A stretch of DNA of 64,000 bases. Source: Vulcanimicrobiota bacterium. Lineage in GTDB: Bacteria > Vulcanimicrobiota > Vulcanimicrobiia > Vulcanimicrobiales > Vulcanimicrobiaceae. Positions 53,462 to 63,094 of the stretch are shown one piece after another. The notes beneath the pieces are model-generated. The model had not been told where the DNA came from. It made no database searches and saw only the letters and a program-made list of their open reading frames with translations. The stretch lies in NCBI GenBank assembly GCA_027306785.1, contig DAHUZB010000007.1, forward strand, positions 1 through 64,000, given 5' to 3'. Positions within the stretch are counted from its first letter, which is position 1; every line of letters starts with the position of its first letter. The translations under genes and the position numbers were made by a program.

Positions 53462-55300
53462 TTGGAACTGCTGCGCTTCTCCGATCTCGAGTGCCATTAC
53501 GGCGCGCGCGAGATCTTCGCTCATCTCGACGGCGTGCTGCGCGAGGGCGAACGCGTCGGCCTCGTCGGCCCGAACGGCGCCGGAAAATCCTCGCTGCTCC
53601 GCCTGCTCGCGGGCGTGGATCAGCCGTTCGGCGGCTCGGTGGTGCGCGCGCGCGATGCGCGGCTCGGCTATCTCGCGCAGGGCGTCGCCGACGAGACGGA
53701 GGCCACGTTGCAGCAGTTGGTCGACGCCGCGATGGAGCGCGCGCCCGACGACGCGGCACGCCTACGCGCGAAATCGCTGCGCATCATGCTCGAGGAATTC
53801 GGCTTCGGCGAGCACGATCTCGCGCGCCCGTTGCGCGAGTTCTCGGGCGGACAGCGCGCGAAGGCCGCGCTCGCGCATCTGCTGATCGACGATCCCGACT
53901 ACTTCATCCTCGACGAGCCGACCAACCATCTCGATATCGCGACCGTGCGCCGCTTGGAGAACACGATCGCCGCGGATCGACGCGGCTATCTGATCGTCTC
54001 GCACGACCGTTATTTTCTGGATCGCGTCGCCACGCGCATCTGGGAGCTCGATCGCGGCACGCTCGAGGTCTACGCGACGGCGTCACACGCCTACACCGCC
54101 TTTCTCGCCGAACGCGAAATACGACGCGAAGAGGCGCGCCGCGAGTACGAACGCTTCGTCGCCGAACGCGATAAGCGCCGCGCCACCATCGACGGCCTGC
54201 GATCCACGCTCACCTCTTCCAACTACAGCCGCGTGCGCAGCCGCGAGAAGCAGCTCGATCGCATCGAGGCCGAAAGCGCGATCGACGCACCGCGCGCGCC
54301 GCGCGCCGCGATCAGCGTGCGCCTCGATGCCGCGCGACGCCGCGGAAACGGTTTCGCCTTCGAAACCCGCGGCCTCGCCAAAGCCTACGGCGAGCGGCGC
54401 CTCTTTACCGATCTGACGATCGAGATCGAGCGCGGCGAACGCGTCGCGGTGGTCGGGCCGAACGGCGCGGGCAAATCGACGCTGCTGAAGATCCTCAACG
54501 GCGACCTCGCCGCCGACGCGGGAACGGTGCGGTACAATCCCGCCGCACGCGTGGCGTACTTCGCGCAGAATTCGCACGAGCAGATCGATCCCGCGCTGCG
54601 CGCCGTGGACGCGGTGATGACGATCGGCGGCGTCTCCAACGAGCGCGCGCGCAACCTGCTCGGACGCATGCTGCTCGGCGGCGACGCGGCGGAGAAGCCG
54701 GTGCACGCGTTTTCGGGCGGCGAACGACGGCGCATCATGCTCGCCTGCCTGATGGCACGCGAAGCCGACGTACTGCTGCTCGACGAGCCGACCAACGATC
54801 TCGACATCGAGAGCCGCGACGCGCTCGAATCGGTGCTCGATGAGTACGAGGGCACCATCGTCGTCGTCTCGCACGACCGGTACCTGCTCTCGCGCCTGTG
54901 CGAGCGCGTGCTCTGGATCGAACACGGCGTCTGGGGCGCGCTCGAGGGCGGATACGAAGCCTACGAGTCGCAGCAGCGCGAACGCGAACGCGCGCGCACG
55001 ACGCAGGCGACGCGCGCCGAAGGCGAACGTGCGAAGAGCTCGCGACAGACGCCCCTCAAGCTGCGCTCGCAGTTCGAGAGCAAAATTGCGCGCGTGGAGC
55101 GCGAGATTGCCGCGAACGATGCGCGTCGCGCCGAGATCGACGCGCGCTTCGCCGAGCCGGAGCTCTACGAAGATCGCGCCGAAGTCGCGCGGCTCGACGC
55201 CGAGCGTACCGCGCTCGCGGCGCGCGGCGACGAACTCGTGGCGTCGTGGGAGGCGCTGCTCACCGAGTACGAGACGCTCGAGGTCGGCGTCGGAGCATGA
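53462..55300 (+). CDS. ABC-F family ATPase
   Basis: About 612 residues with two ABC cassettes and no membrane helices. The first Walker A (GPNGAGKSS) is at residues 36-44 with signature FSGGQRAKA; the second cassette has GPNGAGKST and FSGGERRRI, with LLLDEPTNDLDIES Walker B. The linker between them is a charged helix pair and a short coiled-coil lies at the C-terminus, as in Uup-type members. ABC-F proteins act on ribosomes to rescue or remodel translation, or give antibiotic resistance. The start is a TTG at 53462 just after the TPR gene; the stop overlaps the next start (ATGA). Confidence 0.93.
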   Translation: MELLRFSDLECHYGAREIFAHLDGVLREGERVGLVGPNGAGKSSLLRLLAGVDQPFGGSVVRARDARLGYLAQGVADETEATLQQLVDAAMERAPDDAARLRAKSLRIMLEEFGFGEHDLARPLREFSGGQRAKAALAHLLIDDPDYFILDEPTNHLDIATVRRLENTIAADRRGYLIVSHDRYFLDRVATRIWELDRGTLEVYATASHAYTAFLAEREIRREEARREYERFVAERDKRRATIDGLRSTLTSSNYSRVRSREKQLDRIEAESAIDAPRAPRAAISVRLDAARRRGNGFAFETRGLAKAYGERRLFTDLTIEIERGERVAVVGPNGAGKSTLLKILNGDLAADAGTVRYNPAARVAYFAQNSHEQIDPALRAVDAVMTIGGVSNERARNLLGRMLLGGDAAEKPVHAFSGGERRRIMLACLMAREADVLLLDEPTNDLDIESRDALESVLDEYEGTIVVVSHDRYLLSRLCERVLWIEHGVWGALEGGYEAYESQQRERERARTTQATRAEGERAKSSRQTPLKLRSQFESKIARVEREIAANDARRAEIDARFAEPELYEDRAEVARLDAERTALAARGDELVASWEALLTEYETLEVGVGA

Positions 55301-56445
55301 ACGCGCGGCGCGCGGTCAGCATCGCCGATCTGCGCGAACTCGCGCGGCGGCGCGTGCCGCGTGCGGTCTTCGATTACATCGACGGCGGTGCCGACGCGGA
55401 GATCACGCTGCGCGCAAACGAGCGCGCGTTCGAGCGCATGCGTTTCCGTCCGCGTTCGGCGGTCGCGAGCGCGCCGTGCTCGCTCGACGTCACCGTCCTC
55501 GGCACGCGTTTCGCACTGCCGTTTCTGCTCGCACCGGTCGGCAGCAGCCGTCTCTTCTTCCCGCGCGGCGAATGCGCGGCCGCGCGCGCGGCGGGCGCGG
55601 CGGGCACCGGATACATTCTCTCCACGCTGAGCGGATGCCGCATGGAAGAGGTCAAAGCCGCCACCGGCGGCACCGCGTGGTATCAGCTCTACATCATCGG
55701 CGGACGCGAGGTCGCCTGCCGCGCGATCGATCGCGCCAAAGCCGCGGGCTACAGCGCGCTCGTCGTGACGATCGACACCTCGGTCGCGGGGATGCGCGAG
55801 CGCGACGTGCGGAACGGCGCGAAGGAGCTCGTCGGCGGCAATCCGCTCGCGATGCTGCCGTATCTCGGCAGCGTGCTCGCGCGGCCGCATTGGCTCGTCG
55901 ACTTTCTCCGCGACGGCGGATTGATGCGCTTTCCGAACGTGGAACTCGAGAGCGGCCCGATGCCGTATCTCGACGCGGGCAGTGCGCTCGGCGAATCGAG
56001 CGTCGATTGGCGCGATCTTTCCTGGATCGCGGAGCGCTGGGGCGGACCGATCGTCGTCAAGGGCGTGCACACCGCCGACGACGCGCGCCGCGCGGTGGAT
56101 GCGGGCGCGCGAGCGATCGTCGTCTCGAATCACGGCGGGCGTCAACTCGACGGCGTCGCCGCGACGCTCGACGTACTGCCCGAGGTCGTCGCCGCCGTGG
56201 GCGATCGCGTCGACGTGCTGATCGACGGCGGCATTCGACGCGGCGGAGACGTCGTGAAGGCGCTCTGCCTCGGCGCACGGGCGGTGTTGATCGGACGCGC
56301 GTATGCGTACGGACTCGCCGCCGCGGGTGAGATCGGGGTGACGCGCGCGATCGAGATCCTGCGCGCCGACCTCGTGCGCACGTTGAATCTGCTCGGCGTG
56401 CACGACGTGCGCGCGCTCGACGCGTCGTACACGGACGCGGGCTAA
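55297..56445 (+). CDS. FMN-dependent alpha-hydroxy-acid oxidase/dehydrogenase (LldD/MftD-like)
   Basis: A 382-residue TIM-barrel flavoenzyme. Motifs: RRVPRAVFDYIDGGADAE, FLLAPVGSSRLFFPRGE, TIDTSVAGMRERDVRNG, GPIVVKGVHT (catalytic Lys region) and VSNHGGRQLDGVAATL with the catalytic His. These fit L-lactate dehydrogenase-type enzymes and also MftD, which matures mycofactocin; the blocks VVKALCLGARAVLIGRAYAYGL and the close ARAIEILRADLVRTLNLLG are shared by both. No mft genes are nearby, so I favour a lactate/2-hydroxyacid oxidase. It is translationally coupled to the ABC-F gene. Confidence 0.88.
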   Translation: MNARRAVSIADLRELARRRVPRAVFDYIDGGADAEITLRANERAFERMRFRPRSAVASAPCSLDVTVLGTRFALPFLLAPVGSSRLFFPRGECAAARAAGAAGTGYILSTLSGCRMEEVKAATGGTAWYQLYIIGGREVACRAIDRAKAAGYSALVVTIDTSVAGMRERDVRNGAKELVGGNPLAMLPYLGSVLARPHWLVDFLRDGGLMRFPNVELESGPMPYLDAGSALGESSVDWRDLSWIAERWGGPIVVKGVHTADDARRAVDAGARAIVVSNHGGRQLDGVAATLDVLPEVVAAVGDRVDVLIDGGIRRGGDVVKALCLGARAVLIGRAYAYGLAAAGEIGVTRAIEILRADLVRTLNLLGVHDVRALDASYTDAG

Positions 56446-56449
56446 GAAA

Positions 56450-58306
56450 TCAACGCGAAGCTCGTCTCGGTGTCGTCTTCGTAGGCACCGGCTGCGGCAC
56501 GATGCTCGGCGCGTAGATCACGTCGGCGATCGCCTTGCCCGTGCGCGGATCCGGCGCCTGCATCGTGTAGGTGATCGTCATCGTATCGTGCGTCCATTGC
56601 GGATCGTACGCCGTCGGCGACGGGGCGGTGAATGCCCACGAACCGTCTGCATTCCGACTCCCGTTTGCAAAGGTGATGGCGGTGCCGTTTAACGTGACGC
56701 GATCGATGTACTTGAGATTCTCGCCGCGCAGAATCAGCCGTCCTTCGGGAAGATAGGCCATCGCGCTCGACACCGTCGGCAGCGCGGGATAGATGGGAAA
56801 CGCGACCGGTGCCGAGACGATGCCGCCCGGCTGGTGCACCAGCGCCGTCCCCGCGGCGCCGCCCGCCTGCGATGCATCGAACGTGACGGTGACCGCGTTT
56901 GCGCCGCGCTCGATCGACGTGACGGGAAGCGTGTGGCCGAGCGCATCGGTGAGATCGACCGACGAGACGCACGTGCCGATGCCGGCGCGCTCGTCGCTGA
57001 ATCGGAGCGTTGCCTTTTTCGCCCCGGCAACGACCGGAACGGCGACCGGATTTGCGAGCAGCCAACTCGCCGCGCGCGGACGCACGAGCGGCATCGCGCG
57101 CGAAACGATGCGATCGAATCCCCACGTGCTGCGCACCGTCACCTCGGCTCCCGCGCTCGGCGTGCTGCTCGGAAGATCGGCGCTGAAGCCCTCCAACGGA
57201 TCGTAGGTAAGCGCGATGCGGCGTGCGCCGGCGGACGAGTGCAGCAGCAATGCCTGCGAGCGAAAATAGACCGGAGATGCATCGAAGGGCAGCGTGAACG
57301 CAAGCGAGGAACCGTCCGCGCAGAGCGGGAGCACGGCAGGCGCGCCGTACGAAGGCGGACGCTCGGACGCCCCCTTATCGCCGACCGAGAAATAGACGAT
57401 CGTCGACGGATTCGCGCTGCTCGCATCGTAGCTCGGTTGCTGATCGACGTAGACATCGGTGTTCTTGCCGCCCGGCCGAATCACGCCGGGGACGAACGTG
57501 TAGTGCGCGGCGACGCGCCGCTTGGCGAGCAGTTCGTAGAGCGTGCCCATCAGCATACCGTACGTCGCCGTGTTCACGGCGAGCTGGCTCGTGACCGCGC
57601 TCGTCACGTCGACATGCCCGCCCGCATCGTAACTGCTCGCGATCGCCTGCGCCGCGCACGCCACTTGGGTGCTCTGCGCGCGCGACGGATCGAAGCAGGC
57701 CGACTGCGAGAGATCGGCGCCGAAGAGCGCCTTCGAGGCGGCCGCGATGCGTGCGTGCGCATCGGGTAGCCGGCTCGGCTGCACGTTTGCAAGCGAGGCG
57801 AGAAAGCGATCCATGGTGGAGCGCTTCACCGCCGCATTCTGCGAGAGCGTGGCGGTGCGAAGGAGCAGCGAGCGATTCTCCAGCCGATCGATCGCGGCAC
57901 GCGCATCGGGGATGCCGCGCCCGCGGCGACTGCCGTCTTCGGGAACGAGAAACATGATAGGCGTCGCTTTGCCGGTGTAACGCACGCGCCACACGTGACC
58001 CGCGGGCGCGGCGCTCAGATCGGCGTCGGCGATCGGAAAGGTGGGCCGCTGCTTCAGGTAATCGTCGTACAGATCGGCGACGACCAGATGCCAGCGCGGC
58101 GAACTGCTGAACTGCACGCCGCGCGGAAACGAGAGATCGATCACGTCGCCGGGTCGCAGCGCGGGCACGAGCGTGGCGGGCAGCGTGCGTGCGCCGCGCG
58201 TCACCCGAACGTCGATGCTCGCGCCGAGAATAGCGAACCGCTTGTGCGGGTCGCCCGCGGCGACGAGAACCGTCGCCGCGAGCGCAAGTGCGAGGATACG
58301 CCGCAC
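56450..58306 (-). CDS. Large exported protein of unknown function with an IPT/TIG-like end
   Basis: A 618-residue protein with a signal peptide (ILALALAATVLVAAGDP). The first half is a beta/alpha domain beginning with FAILGASIDVRVTRGARTLP; residues 230-330 include a predicted helical segment rich in Ser/Ala; the last 150 residues read like one or two immunoglobulin-type (IPT/TIG) strands (AMAYLPEGRLILRGENLKYI). No enzyme signature was found. It starts a GTG codon ten bases after the BNR gene's stop, so the two are cotranscribed, and both products are exported. Confidence 0.6.
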   Translation of the reverse strand: MRRILALALAATVLVAAGDPHKRFAILGASIDVRVTRGARTLPATLVPALRPGDVIDLSFPRGVQFSSSPRWHLVVADLYDDYLKQRPTFPIADADLSAAPAGHVWRVRYTGKATPIMFLVPEDGSRRGRGIPDARAAIDRLENRSLLLRTATLSQNAAVKRSTMDRFLASLANVQPSRLPDAHARIAAASKALFGADLSQSACFDPSRAQSTQVACAAQAIASSYDAGGHVDVTSAVTSQLAVNTATYGMLMGTLYELLAKRRVAAHYTFVPGVIRPGGKNTDVYVDQQPSYDASSANPSTIVYFSVGDKGASERPPSYGAPAVLPLCADGSSLAFTLPFDASPVYFRSQALLLHSSAGARRIALTYDPLEGFSADLPSSTPSAGAEVTVRSTWGFDRIVSRAMPLVRPRAASWLLANPVAVPVVAGAKKATLRFSDERAGIGTCVSSVDLTDALGHTLPVTSIERGANAVTVTFDASQAGGAAGTALVHQPGGIVSAPVAFPIYPALPTVSSAMAYLPEGRLILRGENLKYIDRVTLNGTAITFANGSRNADGSWAFTAPSPTAYDPQWTHDTMTITYTMQAPDPRTGKAIADVIYAPSIVPQPVPTKTTPRRASR

Positions 58307-58315
58307 GCCGCCGAC

Positions 58316-61300
58316 CTACCGTTGCGGACGAATCACGGGGAGCGCCCGCAGACCGCTGCGTTCGAAGAGCGCGTTTGTCTGCGGCAGCGACGCCGCGTAG
58401 CGGTTGTAGGCCGCGCGCGCCGCGCCGTATTCGGCGGCAATGCGCGCGTAGAACTGCGCCGCGGCGGGCGTGATGATGCCCTGCACCGGGAAGGACTGAA
58501 GCGAAGTCAGCGCCCCGTCGAGATTCTCGCGCAGCGAACCCGGGCGCGAGACCGAGTCCTCACCGTTGGTGTAGGCCGCCGTGAGCTTCGCCATCACCGC
58601 GGCCCGCGCCGTGCGCGCGCGAGCGAGCGCGGCGCTCGCCGCCGGATTCAACGCGGCGGGCTGCGCCGCGAGCGCCTTGCCGACCGCATCGAGGTTGTTG
58701 AGCATCACGTCGACCTTCGAGTAGAGTGCGTTCAGCTTCGCGAACGCGTCGTAGCTCTGCCGCATCTGCGCGAGGGTGAGCGTCGCCTTCGGATCGGGCT
58801 TCACGAGGAACGAACGGCTGAAGGTGCGACCGCCGAGCGTGATGCGCGCGGTGTACCGCCCCGGTACGACCATCGGGCCGTCGTCGGGTCCCTGAAACGC
58901 CGGATTGAGCGCGCCGTTCCATTTCACCGGCGGAGCCGCCGTGAAGTTCCAGACGATGCGATTGAGACCCGCGGCATTGGGTGCGGTGAGATCGCGCACG
59001 AGACTGCCGTGCGCATCCAGAATCGCGACCGTGGGCGCGTGCGCCTGCGGCGTTGCTTGGTAGTACGAGATCGGCACACCGTAGGGCGGATTCTCGGCCG
59101 CGTAGTTGGTGTAGAGCCCTTCGGTGTTGTTGGTCAGGTTGTATTCGTACGACGTGCGCGGCGTGAAGAGCATCGCGCCCGCCGCAACCGCCTTGGGCAG
59201 CTCTTGGAGCGGACGAATATCGTCCATCACCCAGATCGAGCGACCGTGCGTCGCGAGCACCAGGTCGTCGAATTGCGGCTGAATGCGAATATCGTGAACC
59301 GCGACGGCCGGCATGTTGTTGCGCAGGCTCTGCCACTGCGCGCCGCGATCGTAGGAGATCCACACGCCCTCTTCGGTGCCGAGATAGACGAGCGAGGGAT
59401 CGTGAATGTCGGGACGGATCGCGCGCGTCCAGAGATGCCGCGGCAACCCGTTCACGATCGAACGCCAATGCGCGCCGTAATCGGTGGTGATCCAGACGTG
59501 CGGCGCCGCATTCCCCATCAGGTGCGCATCTTCCACCGCGTACGCCGTGCCGCGCACGAGCGGCGAAGGAGCGACGGTTTCGAAGCGGCCGTTCGCGATC
59601 GCGCCGGGCGGCGTGACGTTCTTCCAATGCGCGCCGCCGTCGCGCGTCATCTGCACGAGGCCGTCATCGGTGCCCACCCAGATCTCGCCGCGCGAAACCG
59701 GCGAGCCTTCGATATCGAGAATCGTATCGGTGTATTCGGCGCCGGTCACGTCGTGCGTGATCGGACCGCCCGCGGGCTGCTGATGCGCTTTGTCGTTGCG
59801 CGTGAGATCGGGGCTGATCGGCTTCCAGTGCACGCCGCCGTCACTCGATTGAAAAACGACGTTGCCGCCGAACCACGCGATGCGTCCGTCCCACGGCGCA
59901 AAGCCGATCGGCGACTCCCAGTTGAAGCGATACGGGCTCGTCGCGATGTCGTAATCCTGCTGCACGCTCGTGAAGTACGGCTGTGCGAAGAGATATTCGC
60001 GCGAAGTGCGGTTGAAGACGAAGAGCGCGCCGTCTTGGCCGTCGGACCAGATGAAATTCGCGTTGCGCGGATCGGGAATCGCCCACTGACCGTCGTCATC
60101 TTGCACGACCGCGTACCACGACGCGTTGGCGTTGCCCGCTTGGTCGAGCGAGTTCGAGGGACCGCAGTACGAATTGTTGTCCTGCAGGCCGCCGCAGATC
60201 GTGTACGGATTGTCGTTCCCCAGGCCGACGCGATAGAACTGGCCGATCGGCAGATTCGCCCAGAATGCCCAGGTCTTGCCGCCGTCGACGGTGAGCGCAT
60301 AGCCGCCGTCTTCGCCGACGATGATGCGGCGCGGATTATCGGGCGCGATCCAGATGGCATGGTAGTCGCCGTGCACGTCGCGCGCGATCGCTTTGAAGTG
60401 CTTGCCGCCGTCGGTGCTCTCGGCGAGCGAGGTGGAGGCGGTGATCACGTGATCGGGATCGTTCGGATCGACCGAGATGTGCGAGAAGTAGAACGGACGC
60501 TGATCGACGAGCGTGTTCGAGCTGACGAGCGTCCACGTGGTGCCGCCGTCGTCGGAGCGCCACAGGATACCGTGTTTGGATTCGATCAGCGCGTAGATCC
60601 GATTGGGATCGCTCGGGGCAACCGCGAGACCGATGCGTCCGGTAATGCCGCTCGGCAAGCCGCCGCCGGTGAGACGCGTCCACGTCTTGCCGCCGTCGGT
60701 CGAACGGTAGAGCCCGTCTTTGCGGCCGCCGCTATGAAACGTCCACGGCCGACGCTGGAACTCCCAGATTCCCGCGTAGATCACGTTCGGCGCTTTCGGA
60801 CTCATCGCGAGATCCGAGACGCCGCTCTGCGGCCCGACCGCGAGGGTCTTGCTCCAGGTTTTGCCGCCGTCGTAGGTGACGTAGACGCCGCGCGCGGACG
60901 AATTCGCGAACACATCGCCGAGCGCACCGACGATCACGTGCTGCGGATCGCTCGGATCGATGAGAATGCGCGAGATGTAGCGGGTGTCGCGCAGTCCCAC
61001 GTTCGTCCATGTTTTGCCGCCGTCGGTCGTTTTGTAGACGCCGTCGCCGTAACTCACGTCGTTGCGCGGATTCGATTCGCCGGTGCCGACCCAGACGGTG
61101 CGATCGTTCGTCGGATCGATCGCGACCGCGCCGATGGCGCCGACCGGTTCCTTATCGAAGACCGGCTTCCACTTCGCGCCGCCGTCGCTGCTCTTCCACA
61201 CGCCGCCGCCTGCGGCGCCGATGTAGTAGAGGTTGGGATCGTGTGCCGAACCGGCGACACTCGTGACGCGCCCGCCCGCAATCGCGGGGCCGGTGGAGCG

Positions 61301-61393
61301 CCACTGCATGCCGGCGGTGGGAAGCTGCGCGGCACCCGCAGCGGGAACGGCAAGCGCGGCGAACGCCGCGACGGCGAGAAGCGATCGAATCAT
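58316..61393 (-). CDS. Secreted BNR/VPS10-type repeat protein (11 Asp-box repeats)
   Basis: A 1025-residue exported protein (signal LLAVAAFAALAVPAAGAAQ). It carries about 11 BNR/Asp-box repeats of type S/T-x-D-G-G-x-x-W, among them KSSDGGAKWKP, KTTDGGKTWTN, RSDDGGTTWTL, QSSDGGVHWKP, ISYDRGAQWQS, forming two beta-propellers as in sortilin-like or glycosidase-related proteins. The C-terminal 250 residues form a beta-sandwich (SFLVKPDPKATLTLAQM) and a helical tail. Such proteins bind carbohydrate or peptides, some are neuraminidase-like; no catalytic set is evident. It probably ends in the same transcript as the unknown exported gene. Confidence 0.85.
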   Translation of the reverse strand: MIRSLLAVAAFAALAVPAAGAAQLPTAGMQWRSTGPAIAGGRVTSVAGSAHDPNLYYIGAAGGGVWKSSDGGAKWKPVFDKEPVGAIGAVAIDPTNDRTVWVGTGESNPRNDVSYGDGVYKTTDGGKTWTNVGLRDTRYISRILIDPSDPQHVIVGALGDVFANSSARGVYVTYDGGKTWSKTLAVGPQSGVSDLAMSPKAPNVIYAGIWEFQRRPWTFHSGGRKDGLYRSTDGGKTWTRLTGGGLPSGITGRIGLAVAPSDPNRIYALIESKHGILWRSDDGGTTWTLVSSNTLVDQRPFYFSHISVDPNDPDHVITASTSLAESTDGGKHFKAIARDVHGDYHAIWIAPDNPRRIIVGEDGGYALTVDGGKTWAFWANLPIGQFYRVGLGNDNPYTICGGLQDNNSYCGPSNSLDQAGNANASWYAVVQDDDGQWAIPDPRNANFIWSDGQDGALFVFNRTSREYLFAQPYFTSVQQDYDIATSPYRFNWESPIGFAPWDGRIAWFGGNVVFQSSDGGVHWKPISPDLTRNDKAHQQPAGGPITHDVTGAEYTDTILDIEGSPVSRGEIWVGTDDGLVQMTRDGGAHWKNVTPPGAIANGRFETVAPSPLVRGTAYAVEDAHLMGNAAPHVWITTDYGAHWRSIVNGLPRHLWTRAIRPDIHDPSLVYLGTEEGVWISYDRGAQWQSLRNNMPAVAVHDIRIQPQFDDLVLATHGRSIWVMDDIRPLQELPKAVAAGAMLFTPRTSYEYNLTNNTEGLYTNYAAENPPYGVPISYYQATPQAHAPTVAILDAHGSLVRDLTAPNAAGLNRIVWNFTAAPPVKWNGALNPAFQGPDDGPMVVPGRYTARITLGGRTFSRSFLVKPDPKATLTLAQMRQSYDAFAKLNALYSKVDVMLNNLDAVGKALAAQPAALNPAASAALARARTARAAVMAKLTAAYTNGEDSVSRPGSLRENLDGALTSLQSFPVQGIITPAAAQFYARIAAEYGAARAAYNRYAASLPQTNALFERSGLRALPVIRPQR

Positions 61394-61403
61394 GGTACGG
61401 GCA

Positions 61404-62066
61404 TTACCGTACGTGCTCGACCAGCTCCTCGACCGCTCGGCGGATCGGCGTGAGATCGAACGACGGCGAGAGCCCGCGCTCGTCGAATTTTTCGAGCGTC
61501 GCCTCGACGCCGAAGAGCGTCTGCATGAAGCGCGGATAGAGCAACCGGCCCATCAGCCGCCGTGCGTCGTCGTCGCTCTGTTCGCGCGAGCGGCCGAACG
61601 CGGCGGCGATGTACGCGGCGAGTTTGGTTTCGATGCTCGCGAAGATCGCATAGCAATACTGTGCGGCGTCACCGCGAAAGCGACCCGCTTCGGATGCGCA
61701 GACGCGCGCCATATGCACCGCGTCTTCCCAGAGCAGCGTTTCCATAAAGCGCCCGCAGAAGTGCACCAGCGCCTCGCGCGGCTCTTGCGCAAAGGCCTCG
61801 GGTGAGGCGAGCCGCTCGAGAAAAATGCCGCGCAGCATCTCGAAGGTGGCGACGAAGAGCGCCTCTTTGTTTTCGAAGTGCGCGTAGACGGTGCGCTTGG
61901 TCGTGCCCGCTCGGCTCGCCACCGCATCCATCGAGGCGCGCTCGAAGCCGGACTCGAGAAAGACTTCGCGCGCGGACCATAGGATGCGCTGCCGCAGATC
62001 CTCACCGCGCTTCGCGCGGCTCGCCGAGACGCTCACGCCGCCCCCTTTCGCTGGACAAACACCCAT
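61404..62066 (-). CDS. TetR-family transcriptional repressor
   Basis: A 220-residue TetR regulator. The helix-turn-helix lies at about residues 40-65 (ASMDAVASRAGTTKRTVYAH followed by FENKEALF), with an all-helical ligand-binding domain behind it. The ATG at 62066 lies six bases after a TATACT box; GTG ten codons later is an alternative. It is divergent from an epimerase gene and the perfect palindrome between them is its likely binding site, so it should repress both itself and the epimerase. The C-terminal domain resembles the TetR_C type with a conserved Cys and His near the middle (AVHMARVCASEA). Confidence 0.92.
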   Translation of the reverse strand: MGVCPAKGGGVSVSASRAKRGEDLRQRILWSAREVFLESGFERASMDAVASRAGTTKRTVYAHFENKEALFVATFEMLRGIFLERLASPEAFAQEPREALVHFCGRFMETLLWEDAVHMARVCASEAGRFRGDAAQYCYAIFASIETKLAAYIAAAFGRSREQSDDDARRLMGRLLYPRFMQTLFGVEATLEKFDERGLSPSFDLTPIRRAVEELVEHVR

Positions 62067-62069
62067 CGC

Positions 62070-62100
62070 TTAAGTATACTATACCGTATAGTATACTTAA
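62070..62100. promoter_or_regulatory. Perfect 31-bp palindromic operator between tetR and the epimerase
   Basis: Half-site TTAAGTATACTATAC, a single C at the centre (62085), then GTATAGTATACTTAA. All 15 positions match, and the sequence is strikingly AT-rich in a GC-rich genome. It overlaps the -10 boxes of both divergent promoters (TATACT for tetR at 62078-62073, TATACT for the epimerase at 62092-62097), so binding would block both. Confidence 0.88.
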
Positions 62101-62119
62101 TGGAAAGGCCAGGGGACAT

Positions 62120-63094
62120 ATGCGGGTTTTTGTGACCGGAGCGACGGGGTTCATCGGCTCGGCGGTCGTGCGGGAGCTGATCGACGGGGGACATGAGGTG
62201 CTGGGGCTCACCCGCTCCGAGGAGGGCGCGGCGCGGCTGCGGGCCGCGGGCGCGACGCCGCACCTCGGGCGCCTCGAGGACATCGAGAGCTTGCGGCGCG
62301 GCGCGCAGGCGGCGGATGGGGTGATTCACTTGGCGTTCATGCATGCGTTCACGGATGCGCCGCTCGGGACGCGGATCGGCGCCATCGCGCGCGGGCTGCT
62401 GGGTCAGAGCGTTGCTTCGAACTTTCTCTCCGCGATCTTGCGCGTGGACCGCGAAGCGATCGATGCGATGGGCAAGGCACTCGAACGCAACGGGGGGCCG
62501 CTGGTCGTGACGGTCGGTACGCTCGGGCTTCCGCACGGGCACGTGGTGAGCGAGTTCGACGAACCGAGTGTGGACGGGACGTTCGCCATGCGCAACGCCG
62601 CGGCGGAGTCGGCGGTGCGCCGCTTCGCCGAGCGCGGCGTGCGCGGCGCGATCGTCCGCCTGCCGCCGACCGTGCACGGCGAGGGCGACGGCGGGTTCAT
62701 ACCGCGCCTGATCGCGACCGCGCGCAAACGCGGTGTTTCGGCGTACGTCGGAGACGGCGAGAACCATTGGCCCGCCGTCCACCGGCTCGATGTCGCGCGC
62801 CTCTATCGGCGCGTGCTCGAAGACGCAGCGCCGGGCGAACGCGCGCACGGCGTCGCCGAGGAAGGCGTGCCGTTTCGCGAGATCGCCGAGCTGATCGGTC
62901 GACGCCTAGGCGTGCCGGCGGTGTCCAAAACGCGTCGTGAAGCGGAGCAGCACTTCGGCTGGTTCGCGCCGATCGTCGCCGCCGATAATCCCGCGACGAG
63001 CAACGCGACCCGCGAGCGCTTTCACTGGGCGCCGCGCGAAGCCGCACTGCTCGCCGATATCGATCGTCCCGCGTACTTCGGAGTCAGCGAATGA
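62120..63094 (+). CDS. NAD(P)-dependent epimerase/oxidoreductase (extended SDR)
   Basis: A 324-residue Rossmann protein starting MRVFVTGATGFIGSAVVREL, the GxxGxxG dinucleotide site. It lacks the strict YxxxK of classical extended SDRs in the usual place; HGHVVSEFDEPS and the RLPPTVHGEGDGGFIPRL block are typical of the atypical NmrA- or epimerase-like group, and the C-terminus has VGDGENHWPAVHRLDVARLY. It may reduce a xenobiotic or quinone-like compound, in keeping with TetR control, but the substrate is unknown. An AGGGG site precedes ATG 62120. It ends convergent with the multicopper oxidase. Confidence 0.85.
   Translation: MRVFVTGATGFIGSAVVRELIDGGHEVLGLTRSEEGAARLRAAGATPHLGRLEDIESLRRGAQAADGVIHLAFMHAFTDAPLGTRIGAIARGLLGQSVASNFLSAILRVDREAIDAMGKALERNGGPLVVTVGTLGLPHGHVVSEFDEPSVDGTFAMRNAAAESAVRRFAERGVRGAIVRLPPTVHGEGDGGFIPRLIATARKRGVSAYVGDGENHWPAVHRLDVARLYRRVLEDAAPGERAHGVAEEGVPFREIAELIGRRLGVPAVSKTRREAEQHFGWFAPIVAADNPATSNATRERFHWAPREAALLADIDRPAYFGVSE

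Noticed and set aside
57995-61453. A 1152-codon open frame on the plus strand
   Set aside because: It is the antisense shadow of the BNR-repeat gene and the preceding exported gene; composition is low-complexity Arg/Ala typical of GC-rich antisense frames and there is no domain or ribosome site.
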